This document shows, in pieces, positions 1 through 7,679 of a stretch of 18,995 nucleotides of DNA; position 1 is the stretch's first letter; the number at the start of each line of letters is the position of its first letter. The notes under the pieces were generated by a model, which made no database searches, was not told where the DNA came from, and saw only the letters and a program-made list of their open reading frames with translations. Source of the DNA: Spirochaetaceae bacterium (GTDB lineage Bacteria; Spirochaetota; Spirochaetia; SZUA-6; Bin103). The position numbers and the translations under genes are program-made. The stretch is from NCBI GenBank assembly GCA_026710565.1, contig JAPOQV010000350.1, forward strand, positions 1 to 18,995. The letters are read 5' to 3'.

Positions 1-135
1 ATCCTGCGCTGCGCGGTGATCGCGCGTCTGATGGACTTCTCGTACCGTGATTTGGAATTCGCGCTGCGCGATTCCCGCTCCATGCAGCGCTTTGCACGGG
101 TCGATCCGTGGCGTGTGCCGAAGAAGCCTGAATGA
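1..135 (+). pseudogene. Transposase fragment (IS5/ISNCY-like, DUF772 N-terminal type)
   Basis: Reading frame 1 is open from the window edge to TGA at 133-135 and gives 44 residues. The stretch LMDFSYRDLEFALRDSRSMQ followed by RFARVD resembles the N-terminal DUF772 domain of IS5/ISNCY-type transposases, where a helix pair with 'SYrdLefal.dS...r.F' precedes the catalytic domain. No DDE catalytic domain follows, so this is a truncated remnant. Its start lies outside the window. The family assignment is by eye from a short segment. Confidence 0.5.
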
Positions 136-305
136 GACGTGGCGTTCACCTCCGCCCGTAGGAGACGCTCAGTCTCTCGGGATTCCGCATGCCGCTTGAC
201 CGCAGCCCGCACACGGCGCTCGCGCTCCAGATCGCCTTGCATCCGTGCGCGTTCGTCGCCTACAAGCGTTGGCACCCACCCCGCGAGATCCTTGCACTCC
301 GTCAT
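136..305 (-). CDS. Unrecognised reading frame, charged helical segment
   Basis: On the minus strand an ATG at 305 opens a frame beginning MTECKDLAGWVPTLVGDE and continuing through a strongly charged stretch (QGDLERERRVRAAVKRHAES) to about position 139. The frame stays open to the window edge, but there it runs antisense to the transposase fragment, so only the first 55 or so codons look protein-like. I do not recognise the product. It may be a remnant of a gene broken by the transposase. Apart from this the stretch between the transposase tail and the methyltransferase gene at 350 holds nothing I can support. Confidence 0.2.
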
Positions 306-349
306 CACGCTTGACACCCCACCGAATATCCGGCTCCATCATCCACAAT

Positions 350-3192
350 ATGCCGCAAACAGAATTCAGAAATGCCGTGCGTACTGCGCTCAACAAGCAC
401 GACAACCATAGGGCGATCATTAAGGCGCTGTCCCATACCGAGATCACCTACCAACCAAACGGTGTATGGGTTGACCCCGCTGCACCAGGATTCACCCGAA
501 CGACAACTCGCATCACCGACGAGGAACTGGTCCGCGCGTACTTGCTATTGCGCCTTACCGCCACCTATGGCTACAAAGCGTCTCCCGAAATACTTGAAGT
601 TGAGCGAGTATACAAACCTGTCGGCCGCCCAACCGGCAAGGGTGGGCGGCCGATATCCTCGTCCGGCACCCCAAAGACAATACATGCTTCTTGTTTGTCG
701 AATGCAAGGCACCGGAGGCTTTCGATCACGATCTCGGCTATATTGATGGACAGCTATTTCGCTTGAGTCTACAAGAGCAGCCGCGACCACGCTACCTACT
801 GTACTATACAGTTGACCTCCGCGATGGCGAGCTCCGCGAACGTGCCATCTTGATCGACACCCTTGCGTTTCCCGATTTTGACTCTTGGGACTCTTCTGGT
901 CAGCCAATCATCGACGTAATTCCCGCGACCTACGGTCGTCCCAAGAGAAAGCGGTACGGCAACGTCAGTTCAGAGACGACTCATTGCCGTCCGTTAGACA
1001 AAACTTCTACGCCTGCTGTATTCAGCCGCCTTCGAGAAGAACTGCATGATGTGATATGGGGTGGCGGTGGCACCAACAACAACGAGACATTCACGTACAT
1101 CGTCAAGCTAATACTATGCAAAATATATGACGAACAAGAAACCCCTCCTGGGAACCATTATCAGTTTCAGCGCCTTGGCGACGAAGTAACGCCGGAGGCG
1201 CCTTCCGCTCTAACAGGTCGGATGAATGCCTTGTACTCCCATGCAGAGGCCACATATTTGGCCCTCCCTCGCCCCAGCGAAGCTCCTGCATTCGATCCCA
1301 CGCGGCTTTCTTCAGAGAAGCTAGCCTATGTGGTCGGACGCCTCGAAGCTCTATCCGTAACCGACAACGTCCATACAGGAGACTTGTTAGGGGAGTTCTT
1401 TGAACAGATCGTGTCGCAGGAGTTCACACAGACAAAGGGACAGTTTTTCACACCGATGAAGATCGTCAGGTTTATGCTGCTTCTCTGCGATGCCGTCGGT
1501 GTCGCAGACTACACGATGCGAAACGTAAGCGACTACCATGGTCGCCCCAGACTGCCATATGTAATCGATCCAGCATGCGGTTCGGGATCGTTCCTGATCG
1601 AGTACATGAAGATGGTCACCAGCACGCTCGGTACCGAGGCGATTCGGCAGACATTGCCGGGGAGGCTTCGGGATGCCCATAGCACATGGTTCGCAAACAG
1701 GGGAAATGCTTGGGCGCGTGAGCATGTCTTCGGGATCGAAAACAACCACGATCTTGGTCTGGCTTCAAAGGTCAATATGGTCCTTCACGGTGACGGTAGC
1801 ATGAATACGTGGATCTCTAGTGGTGTTATGAGTTTCGATGCGTACTGGCTAGAGGGTCGCAACAATGTCCTTGGCACCGCACATAGAAGCGTGGCCCCCT
1901 ACGAGGCCGATACTAACGAGCAGTTCGATTTAGTGTTATCGAATCCTCCTTTCTCACTGAAAATGTCTCCGGATGAGATGCGGGAGATAAAGCGCGCCTT
2001 TGCTTCGTTGGCCAGCACCGATAGTGAGCGCATCTTTATAGAACGGTGGTATCAACTCCTTAGGGATGGCGGTCTGTTCTGTTGTGTTCTCCCTGAGACG
2101 ATCTTGGACACGTCATCAAATGCGGGCACAAGACTATTTCTCTATCAGTTTTTTCGTATCCGTGCCGTAGTGTCTCTTCCGTACGATGCATTCCGCCCGT
2201 TTACGAGTACCAAGACCTGCATTGTTTTGGCGGAAAAGCGGTCCGCAGAAGACGCTAAGAGATGGGACAAGGCATGGTCGGAGCATTCTCGCACGAGGCC
2301 GGGTGCGCGTAGGAGTGAATTGTTCCTCGGAGTAGTCGAAGAGCTTGGCTGGGCGTGCAATCCCATCTTCATGGCCGAGCCAGAGAATATTGGGTACAAG
2401 CGCCGAAAGGGACTTCCAGATATAGAGAAGCCCAACGATCTATTCAGGGAGGATGTCCACGACGGCGGCAAGAGCCGAATGGACACAGTAATCGGAAGAT
2501 TCCGGGCGCCCGACTGTGGTCCGTCGGCGCAACTTGGGTTCTGGACTGATCTGCGAAGGATCGCCGCTCGTGAGACCTTGCGTCTTGATCCGAAGTACCG
2601 ATGGCTTTGGGACTACGGCGAGGGACTGGCGCATGGCAATCGGGAGCGGGCTCTGCCGTTGCGCGGAATTCTTGAGGTCGTTAAATTGCGTCAAGTACCG
2701 AAGGGCGAGTTGGGGAGAGAACGAATATTGATTGACTTGGATTGCGTTGAAAGTCGTCAGGCTGTTCTTCGCGAGGGTGTTCCATGGGTAGATACCATAG
2801 GATCGCAAAAGGTGGAGTTCGACGGGTGTGAAATGGCGTTCTCCAAGCTGGAACCCTATCTCGGAAAGGTGCTAATGAATCCGTGCAAAGATGCCGTAGG
2901 CTCTACAGAGTGGGTCGGATTGAAGAGAACGGCAGACATTTCGTTAGTATTCGTGACGTATCTCCTGATGCTTCCCGAACTGTGCGAAGCGTACAGACGT
3001 TTACAGTCAGGAAAGCGGCATGCGAGACTTGATCCGGACGAATTTCTGGATCTCCTGGTGGAGATTCCGAGCATAGTTGATATTGAGTACATCGAGCGCG
3101 AGGTCAACGATGGGCGCGCGACGATTTTGGCGTTGCAAAAGGAATTGGAGGAGCGCCGGGCGATTATAGACAGACTGTTCCGACCGACGTAA
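350..3192 (+). pseudogene. Nuclease / N6-adenine methyltransferase / specificity fusion, frameshifted
   Basis: Restored, the protein is about 947 residues. It starts at ATG 350, without a clear ribosome site. Residues 1-125 resemble a type I restriction HsdR-like N-terminal domain with a PD-(D/E)XK pattern: D102 in ADILV, then E118-C-K120 in FVECKAPE. A type I HsdM-like N6-methyltransferase follows, with SAM motif I DPACGSGSF near residue 407 and catalytic motif IV NPPF near 532. From about 740 (LRLDPKYRWLW) the sequence resembles one HsdS target-recognition half and ends in paired charged helices (about 910-947). The layout suggests a single-chain type IIG-like enzyme that cuts and methylates DNA. 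The reading frame changes at 641-651: YKPVGRPTGKGGR in frame 2 continues as ADILVRHP in frame 1, consistent with one missing base. Frame 1 has a TGA at 601, so the long downstream ORF cannot start upstream. A sequencing error cannot be excluded. GC content is visibly lower than in the IS block. Confidence 0.8.
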
Positions 3193-3194
3193 TC

Positions 3195-3375
3195 TAGCTG
3201 CCGAACATCCGAGGTTGTCGTACTTGAGGCCACACAGGTCCATGTAGGAGAGTCGCTTCTCGGTGACGGCCCCAAACCGCGTTGAAAGACAGCCCTTGTC
3301 GTTGCACCTCCTCTCGTTGAAGCGGCAAGCCTGCTCGTCGAGATACCGGAACAGATGAAGCGGCTCCACGGACAC
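3195..3375 (-). pseudogene. IS1595-family (ISXO2-like) transposase C-terminal remnant
   Basis: The minus-strand frame reads VSVEPLHLFRYLDEQACRFN, then ERR, and later EKRLSYMDLCG. This matches the end of ISXO2-like (IS1595) transposases, where 'HVS.ehLhrYldE..fRfNeR' precedes a terminal 'GKRLTY.eLtG'. A TAG stands directly before the VSV segment, where the family usually has a Trp or His, and no catalytic DDE part can be followed upstream. The frame continues past 3195 into the antisense of the methyltransferase gene, which is not meaningful. This is an inactive scar adjoining the end of the restriction gene. Confidence 0.6.
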
Positions 3376-3459
3376 CTAGGTAGCATCTGGGCACCCCCTC
3401 CGTGGCCCCGAATGATACGTCGACAGGGTATGGTTAGTCACGTAGCCTATTACACTGCT

Positions 3460-4136
3460 TCAATTCCACCGGAACGTCCCCGACACCGGCCGCGCTGTGG
3501 TGCCGGCCACGTGGCCAAGGTTCATCTGGCGTGAGTTGCTGCAGAACATCTCCACGTACTGTTTCGGGAGCCTCGACTCTCGCAGTACATGCGCATCGAG
3601 CGCGAGGTGACTGATCACCTCCTGAGATACGAGCAAAGCAGCTTCGCCCTGGCTCTCGAGGCGATGACGTTGAAACGGTTCAGGCTCATGAGGAACTCGT
3701 CTTCCTCGGCGATTTGGGCCGGGTCCCCAAGCGTGTAGGACGCGATGATTACGTCGCGCTGCTGCCCCTGGAATCGCTCAACCGTGTCCGCTGCGTCCCT
3801 GATCCAATCCGCCATCTGCCCGGTTGCGTTGAACACCTGTTGCAACCGCGTCACGATTAGACCCTGCTGGGCCCGGTGTGGCGTGACTACTCCGACAGCC
3901 TCTCGCCAGAAGTCGATCGTGACGTAGGGCGCGGTGCTCGGCGGGAGTGCCGCGCCGGTGACCGCGTCGTTGTCGTTTTCGGCCGAGATGCCATACGCCC
4001 TGGGAGCAGGAAGAACAGGGGGCTGCGGGGGGAGGGGCGCGGCTGCCTGTGGATTTGTGGATAGGTCGAGCCAGCGATCGGCTCGGGAGGGTGCCGGCGG
4101 GCAGGTCCATTGCCGCAGCCCAGGGAGCGCCGTCAC
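3460..4136 (-). pseudogene. Superfamily 1 DNA/RNA helicase, C-terminal fragment with frameshift
   Basis: The upstream frame (4136 to about 3640) contains VGVVTPHRAQQ, DTVERFQGQQRDVIIASYTL and EFLMSLNRFNVIASRARAKL. These are the late motifs (motif V and VI region, AAA_12 type) of UvrD/Dna2-like superfamily 1 helicases. That frame ends at 3615, but a neighbouring frame continues the family sequence from about 3640 as ALLVSQEVISHLALDAHVLR and on to a stop at 3460-3462. A one-base indel at roughly 3638-3645 therefore broke the gene. The ATPase core with Walker A and B is missing, and an in-frame stop lies near 4155, so the N-terminal part was lost, probably with insertion of the IS material next door. 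Helicases of this type are frequent in restriction and other defence loci. That link is inferred from context only. Confidence 0.7.
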
Positions 4137-4218
4137 CGGGGGAATCCGGCCTCAGAGCACCCGAAACGTACGCGGTGCGGAAGATCGCACTAGGATCGCC
4201 GTCACGGCGCTTTCTGCG

Positions 4219-4249
4219 GCGGCGGGGTGGTGTCCGGACACCCCGCCGC
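4219..4249. repeat. Perfect 11-bp inverted repeat beyond the IS3 fragment
   Basis: GCGGCGGGGTG (4219-4229) and CACCCCGCCGC (4239-4249) are perfect inverted copies around a 9-base loop. The centre also contains a 14-base perfect palindrome, GGTGTCCGGACACC (4229-4242). It lies 39 bases beyond the stop of the IS3 orfB fragment, so it could be the element's end or a hairpin. Neither strand has a T-run after it, so a rho-independent terminator is not supported. Confidence 0.45.
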
Positions 4250-4287
4250 GGCAGCGCTCAGGCCGCTGCCGCCCCGCGGTGAGCGGC

Positions 4288-4590
4288 CTAGTAGTCGACC
4301 GGCGACCGGTAGCCCAAGGCTGAATGGCGCCGGCGCCGATTGTAGAAGCCTTCGAGGAACTCGAAGATCGCCAGGCGCGCCTGACCTTGCACCGCGCCCC
4401 GAAGGCGATCGACGTGTACTGCGAGCCCTGGTCGCTGTGATGAATCACCCCGTGCGCACGGCGCTGCCAGAGGGCCATGTTCAGCGCTTCCAGGACCAAT
4501 TCGGTGCGCAAGTGGGGGGCCATCGCCCAGCCCACCACACGGCGGCTGAAGGCGTCCAGCACCACCGCCACGTACAGAAACCCCGTCCAA
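4288..4590 (-). pseudogene. IS3-family transposase OrfB fragment, internally deleted
   Basis: The minus strand reads TWTGFLYVAVVLDAFSRRVV, GWAMAPHLRTELVLEAL and HGVIHHSDQGSQYTSIAFG. This is the rve/DDE integrase core of IS3 OrfB: D in VLDAFSRR and D in HSDQGSQY are the first two catalytic acids. After FGARC the frame changes, and the next recognisable part is GQARLAIFEFLEGFYNRRRR followed by HSALGYRSPVDY and a stop at 4288. In intact OrfB about 45-50 residues, including the catalytic Glu, lie between these segments. They are deleted here, so the protein is inactive. The N-terminal half, before TWTG, is replaced by ISKra4 sequence. Confidence 0.85.
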
Positions 4591-5560
4591 GTCCACCAGC
4601 GTCACGCTGCTGGCTGCCTGCGGCGCCAGTTCGTCCAGATAGCTCCAGTTGTCGCGCGCCCCGTCGGCCAGCTTGGCCACCTCCAGGTCGGGGCGTTGGC
4701 ACAACGCCGCATCCACCTCCGCGCTCAGCATCTGCTTCAACGTCGCCTTGTTCGCCTCCGGCATCCGCCCGATGCGCAGCGTGCCCAGCCGCTCGCCGTC
4801 GCCGTCGTAGTAGGACACCGTACCGCACCCGACCTCCCGGAACCCGGCCGGCCCCTTGGTCGCTCGGCCCGCCGCCTGCGCTGCCGCTCGCTTGGCCTGC
4901 CGATCGCCATCCTTCATCGGCGCCATCACCCCGTCCAGCGACACCGCCAGCGTCGCCGCCTCAGCAGGCACCTCCTGCGTGGCCGCACGCAACGAGTCCT
5001 CGAACGCTTCGCGCTCCTGCTCCCAGCGGCTGCTCAGGTGCTTCGGCAGCCGGTCCAGGCTGCTCTTGGACGGACTCATGTTGCCCAACTCCCGCAGCAA
5101 CATCGGCACTCTCCTGCGGCGTCAGGTCCGCCGTCAGCAGGCTCGCCTGACGCGCCGCCCGCGGCGTCCAGTAGCCGGCAACGATCCCGGCCCTCAGCTC
5201 CATGGCGACCACCGCAGGCTCGCTGCCGGCGCGGTACAACGTGCGCTGCACGGTGATCGGCCCAACCGCGCTCAGATACGTCTCGGTACATCGCAGCACA
5301 CGACGATGGCTGCGCCCGCCGATGCTCACCTCAGGTACGTCCACGTCGAGTCCCTGCAACTCGCTGGCCAGCACCGCTCGCTCGGCGGCCACGAAGCGCT
5401 GATGCACGGCGCGCTCGAAGCTCTCGAACTCCTGCTTCGCCTGTGCCTGCTCGCCGAGCACGCGCAGGCCCTCGTTCTATTCGCAGATAATCTGACCGAT
5501 CGATCCGCGATCCTTGGCCATGGCCGAACGCTGGCAGCTATGCGATAGTGTGACAGTCAT
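4591..5560 (-). pseudogene. ISKra4-family transposase, interrupted and truncated
   Basis: ATG at 5558-5560 is preceded by a strong ribosome site (GAGGAG in the minus transcript, about 9 bases upstream). The frame reads MTVTLSHSCQRSAMAKDRGS and reaches an in-frame TAG at 5477-5479 (codon 28), after which the same frame continues with EFESFERAVHQRF. A one-base insertion near 5095-5100 shifts the frame between LLTADLTPQESADV and LLRELGNMSPSKSSLDRLPK. The downstream part (VSLDGVMAPMKDG, VAKLADGARDNWSYL, SVTLVD) matches the central region of ISKra4 transposases, including the VSLDG acidic motif. After VTLVD the expected continuation is lost and IS3 sequence begins. With a nonsense codon, a frameshift and a truncation, no active transposase is made. 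Confidence 0.8.
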
Positions 5561-5566
5561 TGAGCT

Positions 5567-5627
5567 CGCTCCTCTGGCGGTTCAGGGGTTGCGGTAGGGT
5601 TACCGTCAACCCTACCCCAGAGGAGCG
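5567..5627 (-). promoter_or_regulatory. Nested hairpin sequestering the ISKra4 ribosome site
   Basis: Outer arms CGCTCCTCTGG (5567-5577) and CCAGAGGAGCG (5617-5627) are perfect 11-bp inverted copies. Inner arms GGTAGGGTT (5593-5601) and AACCCTACC (5608-5616) are perfect 9-bp copies around a 6-base loop. In the minus-strand transcript the outer arm closest to the ATG contains the AGAGGAG Shine-Dalgarno, so a transcript entering from upstream would fold it away. Such hairpins are known in several IS families (IS10, IS30, IS50) to block transposase translation from read-through transcripts. The role here is inferred. It may also be part of the element's terminal repeat. Confidence 0.55.
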
Positions 5628-5719
5628 CTGCCCTTCTCCTCCGCAATCACCCCCCCCCGCCAGCGCCACCCTCCGTGACACTTTGTCACCCCGCCCGGCG
5701 TTTGCCGCTCAAACCCGCC

Positions 5720-6265
5720 TCAGACCCCGCAGAATCGCTCAGTTTCAGACCTGCACCCAAGAGTAAAAAGTAAATGAAGAACCGTGCGCTCGACACCTTT
5801 CGCATCTACGCTAGTGTGCACCGGACGGAGCACGGCCCCGACCGTCTGCTGAAGCTCGTCCAAGGGAGGTCTGAGCTCCGCGAACCCCTCCATCTCCAAC
5901 TCAAATCGTGTCACGGCACATGCAACCGGATCCACGTCGACACCGATGACCCTCGCGCCTAGGCGACGCGCTTCCTCCGCGGAAGTCCCCCCACCTACGA
6001 ACGGATCGGGCACTGTCAACCCGCGAAGGTCGGAGGTGCTGTAGTACGCACGCCAGAAGTCGTCAATGGGATCAGCGGTCCCGCCGAACAGGAGTGCACG
6101 GAACACACACCCCAGTCGCCGAGCAAACCACTTGTGCGCCAGGTAGATAGGCCGCGGTCTCCGTCCTTCGCGAGCGGCGAACTCCGCGAGCTCTCTGGCG
6201 GGGAATTCTCCCGACTCCAGCAGCGACGGATTAGGAAGTGCCCACACGAAACCCGGAAGCCCCAC
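5720..6265 (-). pseudogene. DNA methyltransferase N-terminal part, cut off at the IS element
   Basis: The start is GTG at 6263-6265, with GGGAG 8 bases upstream. The product begins near ESGEFPARELAEFAAREGRR and continues PRPIYLAHKWFARRLG, then LTVPDPFVGGGTSAEEARRL and GARVIGVDVDPVACAVTRFE. DPFVGGGTS is the SAM-binding motif of beta/gamma-class amino-methyltransferases that carry an N-terminal segment like DUF1156. The protein stays family-like as far as DAKGVERTVLH and then ends in about 20 residues unlike the family, with a stop at 5720-5722. The catalytic (D/N)PP(Y/W) part is absent, so it cannot be active. The junction is at about 5755-5775. The gene starts 54 bases after the DUF6602 gene on the same strand, suggesting they were one operon. 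Confidence 0.7.
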
Positions 6266-6319
6266 TAAGTTCGCTCCCAGACGTCTCCCGGGCCAGCCCT
6301 GGGCGCCCCGGCTCCCGCG

Positions 6320-7489
6320 TTACAAGTCATTGGCTGTACGCCCTGGAACTTTTTCGAGCTCGCTCTCCGCGATGTAACTCCCCGGAATATAGTAAGCCTC
6401 TCCGTCTACAACAATATAGTGACACGGCTCCATTACTCCATCCGCTACCACAGCCTTACCCGCGTTCAGAGCAAGTGCGTTATCCACGTCTTGAATGCCC
6501 TTTAGTCCACCCGGATTGTAGAGAAACACTCGCTCCTGCAAGTCATGTTTGTCCAATCCCACCGGGATTTGCCCGAAACGGCGCATCAGTACTTGCTCCT
6601 CGGTCAGAGCACCCTCCTCACGGCAGTAGCTCACTACCTTCGATACGAAGCCAGCAGTCAATTTGAACACTGCATCACAATCGCTCCTCAGGAATCGGTC
6701 GTGATTCGACACTACATGCTCTCCCAGCTGTTCCGCTTGATCGAAATATTTACTCAGCACGATCGGACCAAGATCCGATGACGCACAGAGATCCATAATT
6801 GCCGAATAAAACTTGAACAGGGCATCCCGCTTGTAATGAATGGATGACAGGCATGTGGCCTCTCCAAGGTCGCGATTTGTATACGCAACTCGCGTGCCGT
6901 TCCTATAGTGATGGATTATTCCCTCATCCAAGACGGCAACTACGTTAGGCCACCACTCTTTGGGCGTGTCCTTTTCCCACTCTCTGAGATTATCTCCTAA
7001 GGAAGATAGCGAGTTCCTACCTAGCTGATATCCAAACACTGCGCCAAAAGGACGTGGCCTAGGGTAACTCACTGTAACACGACCCGCAACGGACTTAGCG
7101 ATAGTTTCCCGTGGGGCAAGCTTCTTAACTGACTTGATGTTTTCTAACGCTTCGATAAACGCGGTTTTGCTGAGCGTCGACTTTACCTCAACGGTTCCAA
7201 CTACACACTCTATCGGAAAAACCTGAGTGTTGTCGTCATAGATCAGAGCAATACCATTTATCTGGTCGTAGATAATTAGATCGCTTTGTCGTGATACGTT
7301 GCGGACATAGCCGACTATTTCACCTTCGCCAACTCCATAGCGCGATGGAAGGCGGCCCTCAGACAGGAACTTTCTCAAGGTGTTCTCACGATACGCGCCC
7401 TTGCTCCCCTGATGACGGATCTCCGCCGAAATTTTGAAATCCTCGATCATTTTCCTGCTTAGTCGACGAAATACCCTCCGTGTGTCCAT
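6320..7489 (-). CDS. DUF6602-type protein, PD-(D/E)XK nuclease-like N-terminus
   Basis: Intact, 389 residues, ATG at 7487-7489 and TAA at 6320. The N-terminal 110 residues match the DUF6602 pattern by eye: RHQGSKGAYRENTLRKFL, LPSRYGVGEGEIV, QSDLIIYD, then VFPIECVVGTVEVKSTLSK. Glu35, Asp70 and Glu101-Val-Lys103 are spaced like the active site of PD-(D/E)XK nucleases, so a DNA-cleaving role is plausible but is inference. The remaining 280 residues have no motif I recognise. No signal peptide or membrane segment is visible. Base composition is lower in GC than either neighbour, a sign of separate acquisition. It precedes the methyltransferase fragment on the same strand, so it may once have been part of a restriction or methylation-linked defence operon. 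Confidence 0.6.
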   Translation of the reverse strand: MDTRRVFRRLSRKMIEDFKISAEIRHQGSKGAYRENTLRKFLSEGRLPSRYGVGEGEIVGYVRNVSRQSDLIIYDQINGIALIYDDNTQVFPIECVVGTVEVKSTLSKTAFIEALENIKSVKKLAPRETIAKSVAGRVTVSYPRPRPFGAVFGYQLGRNSLSSLGDNLREWEKDTPKEWWPNVVAVLDEGIIHHYRNGTRVAYTNRDLGEATCLSSIHYKRDALFKFYSAIMDLCASSDLGPIVLSKYFDQAEQLGEHVVSNHDRFLRSDCDAVFKLTAGFVSKVVSYCREEGALTEEQVLMRRFGQIPVGLDKHDLQERVFLYNPGGLKGIQDVDNALALNAGKAVVADGVMEPCHYIVVDGEAYYIPGSYIAESELEKVPGRTANDL

Positions 7490-7679
7490 GCAGCGATCCT
7501 GATCTACCTTATGTCATGAATGCTAAGCGTTGCAAGATGGCTGTTCTCTCAATCGCATGGTAGCTGGAACCCTCCTTCTGGGGAGCCGCCATCATCGGTC
7601 GAGGGACTCCATCATTCGTGGCAGGAGCTGGAAATTGGGCTCCATAAACCAGGGCACCGAAGACCGGACGGCAGCGACT

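Larger units (their letters stand above)
4219..5627 (-). mobile_element. Chimeric IS remnant: ISKra4-type element joined to an IS3 fragment
   Basis: An ISKra4-type transposase gene with its upstream hairpin (5567-5627) runs on the minus strand and switches abruptly at about 4589-4592 into an IS3-type orfB segment on the same strand. Both genes are broken. Element boundaries are approximate: the right limit is the hairpin upstream of the ISKra4 gene and the left limit is the palindrome beyond the IS3 stop. I could not identify target-site duplications. The block interrupts the DNA methyltransferase on its right and adjoins the helicase fragment on its left. Confidence 0.65.

Noticed and set aside
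691..3192. Treating TTG 691 as the true start of the methyltransferase gene
   Set aside because: There is no ribosome site, and family sequence clearly continues upstream in another frame to 350, so this is the downstream piece of a frameshifted gene.
4219..4249. Rho-independent terminator
   Set aside because: The stem is strong but no T-run follows on either strand. It is kept only as an inverted repeat.
4227..5256. Long plus-strand reading frames across the IS block
   Set aside because: They are Pro/Ala/Arg/Ser-rich antisense frames of GC-rich transposase genes, with no family features. The minus strand carries recognisable transposases.
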